Below, one piece after another: positions 16,355-23,499 of a stretch of 64,000 bases of DNA (position 1 is its first letter; each line of letters begins with the position of its first letter). The notes below the pieces were generated by a model, which had not been told where the DNA came from, made no database searches, and saw only the letters and a program-made list of their open reading frames with translations. The stretch is from CAYVUB01 sp964454675 (GTDB lineage: Bacteria; Bacteroidota; Bacteroidia; Flavobacteriales; Flavobacteriaceae). The stretch is taken from contig CAYVUB010000016.1 of assembly GCA_964454675.1 (NCBI GenBank), forward strand, positions 1-64,000, given 5' to 3'. The position numbers and the translations under genes were made by a program.

Positions 16355-17779
16355 TTAAGATAATTTCTTTGAGATATCTTCAACATATTTGCGGAACTGC
16401 TTGTCTGTAGCCGCAAGGTTATCAACTGTTTTGCAGGCGTGAAGCACTGTGGCATGATCGCGTTTTCCTATTTGAGTACCTATGCTTGCTAATGAGGTTT
16501 TTGTGAATTTTTTAGCAAAAAACATGGCCAATTGTCTTGCCTGAACTATATGACGCTTTCTTGTTTTTGATTGTAAGGTATTGACATCCATCTGAAAGTA
16601 TTCTGATACTACTTTTTGAATGTATTCTATAGAAACCTCACGTTTTGTATTTTTTACAAATTTCTCAACAACATCTTTTGCAAGACTGATGGTAATTTCT
16701 TTTTTGTTGAATGATGACTGCGCTATTAATGAAATAATAGCACCTTCGAGTTCGCGAATGTTAGTTTTTATGTGTTTTGCAACGTATTCAACAATTTCAT
16801 CGGGCATTTCAACGCCATCACGATATAGTTTGTTTTTAAGTATTGATGCCCGGGTCTCAAAATCAGGACTTTGCAATTCGGCAGAAAGTCCCCATTTAAA
16901 ACGGGATAATAAACGTTGCTCAATATCCTGCATATCAACCGGTGCTTTATCACTTGTTAAAATGACTTGTTTTCCGTTTTGATGTAAATGGTTGAAAATA
17001 TGGAAAAATACATCTTGTGTTCCCGATTTTCCTGATAAAAATTGTACATCGTCAATAATAAGAACATCTATAATCTGATAGAAATGTATAAAGTCATTCC
17101 TGTTATTTTTCTTTACAGAATCTATATATTGTTGTGTGAATTTTTCGGCAGAAATATACAATACGGTTTTTTCAGGATATTTATCTTTTATGTCAATCCC
17201 AATGGCGTGCGCCAAGTGTGTTTTACCAAGACCAACACCGCCAAAAATCAATAACGGGTTAAATGATGTTCCGCCGGGTTTGTTTGCTACGGCAAGCCCT
17301 GCATTTCTGGCAAGCCTGTTGGAGTCACCTTCAAGAAAATTTTCAAAATTGTAATTCGGATTAAGTTGTGATTCAATCTTTACATTCCTGATACCGGGAA
17401 TTACAAACGGATTTTTTAATTCAGGATTTTTATTGTTTAAAGGAATATCAACATCCTGAGACTTTACTGCACTTCTGTTTGAGCTTGGAATTTTTTCGGT
17501 AAACGGTTGTTTGTTGCCATAGGTATTTTCCATTTTAATGACATACACCAATTTTGCCGCATCGCCAAGTTCTTTGTGTAACGCAACTTTTAAGATTTTT
17601 ACATAATGCTCTTCAAGCCATTCATAAAAGAATTTACTGGGTACCTGAATGCTCAAAGCATTGTCGCTAAGTTTTACTGCTGTAATTGGTTCGAACCAAG
17701 TTTTGTATGCTTGGGGCTGTATATTATCCTTTATGAATGACAGACAATTATTCCAAACCGATTGCGCAGTTACCTCCAT
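16355..17779 (-). CDS. dnaA: Chromosomal replication initiator protein
   Basis: DnaA binds 9-mer boxes at oriC and opens the duplex. The 474-residue protein has all four domains: N-terminal domain I (SVWNNCLSFIKDNIQPQAYKTWF), a short linker, the AAA+ domain with Walker A GGVGLGKT at 180-187 and Walker B LIIDDVQF at 240-247, and the DNA-binding domain with the signature RDHATVLHACKTV near 443. As usual in Bacteroidetes, dnaN is not beside it. A terminator-like hairpin sits in its leader (17813-17842). Confidence 0.98.
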   Translation of the reverse strand: MEVTAQSVWNNCLSFIKDNIQPQAYKTWFEPITAVKLSDNALSIQVPSKFFYEWLEEHYVKILKVALHKELGDAAKLVYVIKMENTYGNKQPFTEKIPSSNRSAVKSQDVDIPLNNKNPELKNPFVIPGIRNVKIESQLNPNYNFENFLEGDSNRLARNAGLAVANKPGGTSFNPLLIFGGVGLGKTHLAHAIGIDIKDKYPEKTVLYISAEKFTQQYIDSVKKNNRNDFIHFYQIIDVLIIDDVQFLSGKSGTQDVFFHIFNHLHQNGKQVILTSDKAPVDMQDIEQRLLSRFKWGLSAELQSPDFETRASILKNKLYRDGVEMPDEIVEYVAKHIKTNIRELEGAIISLIAQSSFNKKEITISLAKDVVEKFVKNTKREVSIEYIQKVVSEYFQMDVNTLQSKTRKRHIVQARQLAMFFAKKFTKTSLASIGTQIGKRDHATVLHACKTVDNLAATDKQFRKYVEDISKKLS

Positions 17780-17812
17780 TATTTATAGTTCTTTTTGTTG
17801 TTAGTTAGATTA

Positions 17813-17842
17813 GCAAAAAAAAGAGAAATTCGTGTTTCTCTT
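17813..17842 (-). promoter_or_regulatory. Possible attenuator hairpin in the dnaA leader
   Basis: On the minus strand AAGAGAAA, a 6-base loop, TTTCTCTT and eight T in a row form a terminator-like structure, 34 bases ahead of the dnaA start. The next gene upstream (thioesterase) runs the other way, so there is no minus-strand gene for it to terminate. A near-consensus -7 element, CATCTTTG, lies upstream at 17860-17867. The stem is AT-rich and therefore weak. Confidence 0.45.
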
Positions 17843-17969
17843 GAATAATTTTCTTCTGACAAAGATGTGAACAAAATTCTTAAAAAAAAAATCAAATACT
17901 ATTGAATTTTAAGAAATTTTTCCTCATGTTTAAATCCCGATGAAAGTACAAAAAAAAAAATTAAAAACA

Positions 17970-18380
17970 ATGAGCAATCCTAATAATTATGATGAAATTC
18001 AAATACGTGTACGTTATGGCGAGACCGACCAGATGGGTGTGGTTTATCACGGCAATTATGCGCAGTATTTTGAGGTTGGCAGAGTAGAGTGGCTTAGAAA
18101 GTTTGGCGTTTCATACAAACAGATGGAAGAAGAAGGTATTATGCTTCCCGTAGTATCACTTTCTGTAAATTATAAAAAGTCAGCCCGTTATGACGACCTT
18201 ATTAAAGTAAAAACGCAATTGGTAAAAACGCCTTCGGCAACCATCGAATTTAATTATGAAATTACAAATGAAAATGATGAAATTTTAACTACCGGAAATA
18301 CGGTTTTGGTATTTATAAATATTAACAGGAATAAACCTACAAGATGTCCGCAATATCTTTTAGATAAACTGCAAAATTAA
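17970..18380 (+). CDS. Acyl-CoA thioesterase, YbgC/4-hydroxybenzoyl-CoA thioesterase family
   Basis: The hot-dog-fold protein has the family's active-site stretch RVRYGETDQMGVVYHGNYAQYFEVGRVEWLR with the catalytic aspartate in TDQMG. It hydrolyses short acyl-CoA thioesters; YbgC relatives work with the Tol-Pal system, but no tol genes are near. An ATG at 17940 would add ten residues that are almost all lysine (MKVQKKKLKT). I place the start at 17970 (MSNPNNYDEIQIRV, 136 residues), where the run of A acts as a leader. The 17940 start cannot be ruled out. Confidence 0.88.
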   Translation: MSNPNNYDEIQIRVRYGETDQMGVVYHGNYAQYFEVGRVEWLRKFGVSYKQMEEEGIMLPVVSLSVNYKKSARYDDLIKVKTQLVKTPSATIEFNYEITNENDEILTTGNTVLVFININRNKPTRCPQYLLDKLQN

Positions 18381-18383
18381 TCG

Positions 18384-18998
18384 TTATAAAACTTTGATGT
18401 GTATTTCGAATACATTGTCAAAAAGTTCAAAAACAGATTTTGATTCTTTCAGCCTTACGGAAATAATAATTTTACAATCGAGTTCCAGAGTTTGATTTAT
18501 GATTTGAAGCTGTTTTTCTTTGATAATACGCATCACTTTATTGATATGTTTATAATCAAAAGTGATGAGATACTCCACATTAATGGTTTTTTCAACAATG
18601 GTTGAAGCTTCGAGTGCCATTTGCGCTGTGGTTTTATAAGCCGATATCAATCCGCCGACACCCAGTTTGATTCCGCCAAAATACCGCACAACCACCACCA
18701 GGATATTGGTTACTTCAAACGACTGTATTTGTCCGTAAATGGGCATTCCCGCACTATTGCTGGGTTCGCCGTCATCATTAGCTCTAAAAACAATGGTATT
18801 TGATTGCGTTCCTAACTGGTAAGCATAACACCAGTGCCGTGCCGAATGATGTTGTTTTTTTAAGGTTTCTATGTAAAATTTTACGTCGTCTTCATTGTTA
18901 ACGGGAAACGCATAGCCCAAAAACCTGCTGTTTTTTTCCTTAAACAGCACTTCGCCGGAAACCTTGTCAATCGTTTTATACGTATCTTTTTCAATCAT
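18384..18998 (-). CDS. YigZ/IMPACT family protein
   Basis: The 204-residue protein shows the UPF0029 N-terminal signature: KQHHSARHWCYAYQLG, FRANDDGEPSNSAGMPIYGQI and VVVVRYFGGIKLGVGGLISAYKTTAQ (about 50-133), then the EF-G-like C-terminal ferredoxin fold. IMPACT proteins regulate translation stress kinases in eukaryotes. The bacterial role is unclear, although the structure suggests nucleic-acid or nucleotide binding. Its start overlaps the end of the EamA gene by one base. Confidence 0.92.
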   Translation of the reverse strand: MIEKDTYKTIDKVSGEVLFKEKNSRFLGYAFPVNNEDDVKFYIETLKKQHHSARHWCYAYQLGTQSNTIVFRANDDGEPSNSAGMPIYGQIQSFEVTNILVVVVRYFGGIKLGVGGLISAYKTTAQMALEASTIVEKTINVEYLITFDYKHINKVMRIIKEKQLQIINQTLELDCKIIISVRLKESKSVFELFDNVFEIHIKVL

Positions 18999-19861
18999 TA
19001 TGTAAAGGTGACTAAAATAATGGAAATAATTGCCAGACCTATACCAATCCAGTTTTTTCTTGATATGGATTCCTTAAAAACCAATAATCCAACCAATGTT
19101 GAAAACATTACGATACCTACATTATTAATGGTAAACAGTGTTGAGCTTTCGTTGCCTTCCATATTTAATGCTTTCAAAAGAAAATAAATAGAGTAGTAGT
19201 TCACGATTCCCAAACCTATGCCGCCAATAATGCTTTTAAAATCAAATTGAAATTGCCTGCGAATGGTTTTATAGATTACCAGCAAAAGCCCAAAAGTAAA
19301 TGCAAAACAAAAAATGGTTGCGGAAAAAATCGGGATACCGTTTTCCGGTATATAAGTCGTTTCTATATATTTGATGGATGTGTCAATAATTCCGGAACCA
19401 ATAAAAACCAAAAGTGGTAAGGCTAAATTCTTTTTAAAGCTGATATCTGAATTTTGTTTTATAGATGCCAGATAAACCGCAATTAGAGCCAATATAATCC
19501 CGATGATTTTTTGAAAACCGGCACTTTCATTGTAAACATAAATTCCAAAAATAACCGGAATAATCACACTCATTTTTGATGCCACCGATGCTACCGACAC
19601 CCCGTTTTTTTGGGCGGTTAAAGCCATCAGATTAAAAACCGAAATGAACAAAAAGCCTAATCCTATCGCACCATAAAACCATTCAGAGCTAATGATTTCA
19701 CCTGTGTTGACAGGTGCGTTATAACTCAATAATCCGCAAATACAGGCTACAAAATAATTGACGACAATAGCTTGAAATGTGTTGATTTTGAAAACGTTGA
19801 ATAGCTTGAAAATCACAAACAGTAATGACGACGCTATGATGCTGAGAAGTAAATATATCAC
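18998..19861 (-). CDS. EamA/DMT-family transporter
   Basis: The 287-residue protein has about ten hydrophobic helices arranged as two five-helix halves, the drug/metabolite transporter layout. The first half ends in VSVASVASKMSVIIPVIFGIYVYNESAGFQKIIGIILALIAVYLAS, the classic end of an EamA repeat, and the second half ends in FKESISRKNWIGIGLAIISIILVTF. The substrate cannot be inferred. It sits 3 bases behind ribD and overlaps yigZ by one base, so a role in flavin or metabolite export is conceivable, but this is only context. Confidence 0.9.
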   Translation of the reverse strand: MIYLLLSIIASSLLFVIFKLFNVFKINTFQAIVVNYFVACICGLLSYNAPVNTGEIISSEWFYGAIGLGFLFISVFNLMALTAQKNGVSVASVASKMSVIIPVIFGIYVYNESAGFQKIIGIILALIAVYLASIKQNSDISFKKNLALPLLVFIGSGIIDTSIKYIETTYIPENGIPIFSATIFCFAFTFGLLLVIYKTIRRQFQFDFKSIIGGIGLGIVNYYSIYFLLKALNMEGNESSTLFTINNVGIVMFSTLVGLLVFKESISRKNWIGIGLAIISIILVTFT

Positions 19862-19864
19862 AGG

Positions 19865-20923
19865 TTATAAGGTTGGGTTGTTAGTATAAATTTTTAAAGT
19901 GTCGTTTACTATTTTAAGTTCAGATTGAAGATTGCCCGAAAGTTTTGGAGCTTTAACACCGCTTTCAAAATGGATGCTTCCGGTAAAAACACGTGCTTCA
20001 TCCCAAAGATTGGCATCTATAAACGTTTGCAGGGTTTTGCTGCCGCCTTCAATAATAACGGAAGTAATATCCATTTTATGTAAAACAGTACAAATCTCTT
20101 GAGCTATTGAAAACTTATTTTTCCAAGCAATAGTTGCAAGTTTTACTTCCGATTTCTGACTTCCAGCTTCCGGCTTTGAAGTAATCACAATAGTTTCTGC
20201 AGACGTATCAAAAACATTCAAATTTGAAGAAAGCCCTATATGTTGATCCAAAACCACCCGCACGGGATGTTTTCCGGTCCAGTCTCTTACTGTCAAACCC
20301 GGGTTATCATCAATTACCGTCTGCGTTCCTACCAGAATGGCTTGCTCTTCTGCACGCCATTTGTGGACTAATTGCCGTGAGAGTTCGTTGGTAATCCAAA
20401 CCGGTTTTTTTTCGGTTTTTGTTTCGGGAGCGATGAATCCATCCGAGGTTTCTGCCCATTTCAAAATGATATACGGACGTTTTTTATTATGAAACGTAAA
20501 AAAGCGTTTGTGATGCTCTTTACATTCGGCTTCCAAAACACCAACAACAACTTCACAACCGGCATTTTTCAGCTTTTTAATACCTTTTCCCGATACTTTA
20601 CTGTGTGTATCCACAGTGCCAATTACTATTTCCGGGATTTTGTGCCTGATAATCAAATCACTGCATGGCGGCGTTTTCCCGAAATGGCTGCAAGGTTCGA
20701 GCGTGACATAAAGCGTCGCCTTTTTAAGAAGCTCCCGGTTTTTTACAGAATTTATGGCATTAACTTCGGCATGATGACCACCGTAAGCACTCGTGTAACC
20801 TTCGCCTATAATGACGTTATCAACCACAATCACACAGCCTGCCATCGGGTTGGGAGCAGTTGTGCCCAAACCGTTTTTGGCTATTTCTATGCAGCGTTTT
20901 ATGTATTTTTCGTGTATCTTCAT
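19865..20923 (-). CDS. ribD: Riboflavin biosynthesis bifunctional deaminase/reductase
   Basis: RibD deaminates the pyrimidine product of GTP cyclohydrolase II and reduces its ribose with NADPH. The deaminase half has the zinc ligands in GGHHAEVNAI and TLEPCSHFGKTPPCSDLI. The reductase half starts near RPYIILKWAETSDGFIA and has VIIEGGSKTLQTFIDANLWDEARVF. An upstream ATG at 20938 adds MINMA; I chose MKIHEKYIKRCIEIAKNGLG (352 residues) as it matches the family N-terminus. It heads the ribD-eamA-yigZ operon and diverges tightly from prmC. Confidence 0.95.
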   Translation of the reverse strand: MKIHEKYIKRCIEIAKNGLGTTAPNPMAGCVIVVDNVIIGEGYTSAYGGHHAEVNAINSVKNRELLKKATLYVTLEPCSHFGKTPPCSDLIIRHKIPEIVIGTVDTHSKVSGKGIKKLKNAGCEVVVGVLEAECKEHHKRFFTFHNKKRPYIILKWAETSDGFIAPETKTEKKPVWITNELSRQLVHKWRAEEQAILVGTQTVIDDNPGLTVRDWTGKHPVRVVLDQHIGLSSNLNVFDTSAETIVITSKPEAGSQKSEVKLATIAWKNKFSIAQEICTVLHKMDITSVIIEGGSKTLQTFIDANLWDEARVFTGSIHFESGVKAPKLSGNLQSELKIVNDTLKIYTNNPTL

Positions 20924-20965
20924 CGCCATATTTATCACCGCAAAAATAGGATTTAATAAGATATT

Positions 20966-21829
20966 TTGAATATTAAAGCGTTACATAACACGTTTCACGA
21001 GCAATTAGATGCTATTTACGGCAAACAGGAAACAGGCAGTTTTTTTTATTTGCTTGCATCATATTATTTGAATTTCAAGCGTATAGACCTCACATTGCAG
21101 CCGGATTATGTTGTAAGTCCTGATAATTTGGATAAATTTTATAAGGCTTTAAAACGTTTAAAAACCTTTGAACCTATCCAATATATTATAGGTGAAACCG
21201 AATTTTTCGGGTTGCCGTTCAAAGTGAATACGTACACACTGATTCCAAGACCTGAAACGGAAGAACTGGTAGAATTGATAATTACTAATGTAACATTAAA
21301 AGCGACTCAGCCATTAAATATTTTAGATATTGGTACCGGTACCGGCTGTATTGCGGTTTCTCTGGCAAAAACTATTTTAAACGCTCAGGTTACTGCTGTT
21401 GATGTAAGTGATGATGCTTTAAAAGTTGCCGGAGAAAATGCTGTTTTAAACAATGTAACTGTAGAATTTATAAAGGCTGATATTTTAAATTGGAAATCCG
21501 TTTCAGAATTTCAGGATAAGAAATTTGATATTATTGTGTCCAATCCGCCGTATGTGCGGCATTTGGAACAACCGGAAATAAAACCGAATGTATTGGAATA
21601 TGAACCGCATTTGGCATTGTTTGTGGATGATAACAATCCGTTGGTGTTTTATAAGGCAATTGCAGGGTTTGCCTGTGAGCATCTTAAGCCCGATGGACAG
21701 TTGTATTTTGAAATCAATCAATATCTGGGTGATGAGATGCTGCAATTATTGCAAACTTACGGGTTTCAAAACGTAGAGCTGCTGACCGATATGTATGGTA
21801 ATCATCGCATGGTAAAGGCCGATTTTTAG
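20966..21829 (+). CDS. prmC: Peptide chain release factor N5-glutamine methyltransferase
   Basis: PrmC methylates the glutamine of the GGQ motif in RF1 and RF2. The 287-residue protein has the SAM motif DIGTGTGCIAVSLA (about 114-127), DVSDDALKVAGENA, and the NPPY active-site motif in IIVSNPPYVRHLEQPEIKPNV. The start codon is TTG, at 20966; no ATG fits the conserved N-terminus. Only 42 bases separate it from the divergent ribD start, so the two promoters must overlap or the mRNA leader is very short. Confidence 0.95.
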   Translation: MNIKALHNTFHEQLDAIYGKQETGSFFYLLASYYLNFKRIDLTLQPDYVVSPDNLDKFYKALKRLKTFEPIQYIIGETEFFGLPFKVNTYTLIPRPETEELVELIITNVTLKATQPLNILDIGTGTGCIAVSLAKTILNAQVTAVDVSDDALKVAGENAVLNNVTVEFIKADILNWKSVSEFQDKKFDIIVSNPPYVRHLEQPEIKPNVLEYEPHLALFVDDNNPLVFYKAIAGFACEHLKPDGQLYFEINQYLGDEMLQLLQTYGFQNVELLTDMYGNHRMVKADF

Positions 21830-21837
21830 CCTTATGT

Positions 21838-22056
21838 TTGGGATTGTGCTTTTTTGTAATCGCAATCTCCACTACCTCACGATTGCGTGGTAAAGTTAAA
21901 GTAACGACAAATGGTTACACGATGCAATCGTGCGGCAGCGGGGAAAATTGTAGAGATGTAGAACTTGAAGCTACAAACAAAGAAGAACAGATTAGAAAAG
22001 AGTTTTGGGAAACGATTAAGAAACAAGTAGAAAGAGAACAGAAAGAAAAGAAATAA
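21838..22056 (+). CDS. Orphan small protein
   Basis: A 72-residue open frame directly behind prmC. It has a hydrophobic start (MGLCFFVIAI), a middle with two cysteines in SCGSGENCRD, and a very charged helical tail (KEEQIRKEFWETIKKQVEREQKEKK). The coding region has two palindromic pieces: CGCAATC with GATTGCG at 21859-21885, and CACGAT-GCA-ATCGTG near 21918-21932. I do not recognise it. It begins an AT-rich islet of orphan genes. The start is uncertain. Confidence 0.45.
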   Translation: MGLCFFVIAISTTSRLRGKVKVTTNGYTMQSCGSGENCRDVELEATNKEEQIRKEFWETIKKQVEREQKEKK

Positions 22057-22065
22057 TTAATGCTT

Positions 22066-22599
22066 ATGAAAAATATAATATTTATACTTAGTCTCTACTT
22101 ATTTGGTTGCAATATTAATGATACTAATAATCAATTAGTTAATCTTTCCAAAAAGCATGTGGAAAATTTAGAATATATCGTAAAAAATTTGAAAGAAGAT
22201 ATACCAAATTATAGCTATAAGTTGTCATCAGAAGAAGGATTTATAATTGATAGTACTGGTATTATTGGAGTAAATATTTATGATTTAAATACAGGAGAAA
22301 GTCTAAAAGGAGATTTTAAAAATGGTCATGTTTATCATATATCACCTATAAATTTTCAAGATTCTTTCAGCTATATTTTATGTGTTTATGAAAACAAATT
22401 GGTTCTTTTTAAGTCAGTAAACTGTAAGGGCATGGGTAATAAAATAGAAGAGGTCATTGATTACATAAATTCTAATTTTTCTAAAAATACAGAACTGCAA
22501 GGAATTATTTTTAATGTGAAAAATTATAGAAAATTTGGAGTCTATTTACGAACAGACACAATGACAACTTTAAAGTGCAATTGTGAACCTTGCGAATAG
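22066..22599 (+). CDS. Orphan lipoprotein
   Basis: A predicted lipoprotein with MKNIIFILSLYLFGC: the lipobox LFGC gives a lipidated Cys15. The 177-residue mature body is hydrophilic and mixed alpha/beta, with KYGxY-type segments absent and cysteines clustered at the end (LKCNCEPCE). I do not recognise the family. I chose the ATG at 22066, not 22060, because it places lysine second and the lipobox at normal distance. A 60-base line inside it (22141-22200) counts 14 G+C, far below the neighbours. Confidence 0.6.
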   Translation: MKNIIFILSLYLFGCNINDTNNQLVNLSKKHVENLEYIVKNLKEDIPNYSYKLSSEEGFIIDSTGIIGVNIYDLNTGESLKGDFKNGHVYHISPINFQDSFSYILCVYENKLVLFKSVNCKGMGNKIEEVIDYINSNFSKNTELQGIIFNVKNYRKFGVYLRTDTMTTLKCNCEPCE

Positions 22600-22821
22600 A
22601 AATATGGTAATGGTTTAGGTATGGTACAGATTAGTCGAAGACAAAAGTTCATTGAAATAAAAGATAGTGGTGGTGGATATATAACAGGAAAGGTGCCAGG
22701 GGTTTCAAGTTTTAAAGATTTATTTAATCCAACATTAAATTTGGGGTATTCTAAATCTTTGAGAGTACGTTTTGGAGAAAATAAAGCTACAGATAACTAT
22801 AAAAAAAATAAAGGCAACTAA
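22600..22821 (+). pseudogene. Short open frame in phase with the upstream lipoprotein
   Basis: After the TAG at 22597-22599 the same reading frame stays open for 73 codons (KYGNGLGMVQISRRQKFIEI and onward) to a stop at 22819. The first ATG is at 22621, giving 66 residues (SGGGYITGKVPGVSSFKDLF in the middle). It could be a lost C-terminal part of the lipoprotein, a leftover of another gene, or a small real gene. I do not recognise it. Confidence 0.3.
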
Positions 22822-22847
22822 TATGGTACCCTAAAAAAAATAAAAGC

Positions 22848-23426
22848 ATGAAAAGATTATTTATTGTATTTGTTTGCTTGGCTTTAGCTTGCAACAAGAA
22901 AGAAGAAACTGTAAAACAATTAGGTTTTTATGGGAAACACATTTTAGTTCCTGCTTATTTAATTAGTGATAGCACAAATATTAATGCAGATGATTTTTGT
23001 GAAAGTAATCTTTATCTAAAAAATAAAGAAGAAACTACATTTATGAGTTTTGAGTTATGCAGTTATCGATATGGTAAACGTCCAAATTTTAACATATTAA
23101 ATTCATTCTTCCAAGAAGAATGCAGCACATTGGAAGAAGAAGTTATAGGTTTATCTTGGATTAATAAAGAATCATTTGACAGAACTGATTATTATGAGTT
23201 TACTTTCGATATTGAAAATGGAAGCAAATTCTTTCATGTAACTTATTTTGCTTACGAAAACTACTATTTAACAGTTAAAATAAATGGCATTGATAGAAAC
23301 CAAATAATAGACTTGTTAAAGTCATCTGATATTTTGAGGAATAATAATTTTTTACATAATATGATAATATCAAAAGATGAATTAGAAAATTATTGCTTGA
23401 ATTGTAAGTTTCCTACTTTTTGGTAG
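22848..23426 (+). CDS. Orphan lipoprotein
   Basis: A 192-residue predicted lipoprotein: MKRLFIVFVCLALACNKKEE, with lipobox LALAC and lipidated Cys15. The body has alternating beta and charged segments and several cysteines, including CSTLEEEV and the C-terminal ENYCLNCKFPTFW. I recognise no domain. With the lipoprotein at 22066 it may be an immunity-like or envelope accessory gene pair, but no toxin gene is next to it. It converges on the beta-mannosidase gene, with 73 bases between them and no clear terminator. Confidence 0.7.
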   Translation: MKRLFIVFVCLALACNKKEETVKQLGFYGKHILVPAYLISDSTNINADDFCESNLYLKNKEETTFMSFELCSYRYGKRPNFNILNSFFQEECSTLEEEVIGLSWINKESFDRTDYYEFTFDIENGSKFFHVTYFAYENYYLTVKINGIDRNQIIDLLKSSDILRNNNFLHNMIISKDELENYCLNCKFPTFW

Positions 23427-23499
23427 AGGGATAATAGTTCAGATTAGTTGGGTAAGGTACTGTTTCAGATATGGAGTTATAGTGTTATAAAGTTTTAAA

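Noticed and set aside
17780..17969. A replication origin next to dnaA.
   Set aside because: No TTATCCACA-type box or cluster was seen in the 190 bases upstream of dnaA. The icd-rplS gap has a few 7-of-9 matches (for example TTATTAACA at about 4310), which is what AT-rich DNA gives by chance.
21838..23426. Rhs/polymorphic toxin remnant.
   Set aside because: KYGNGLG and the small lipoproteins recall such loci, but no YD repeat, toxin domain or delivery gene is present, so I left it as an unassigned islet.
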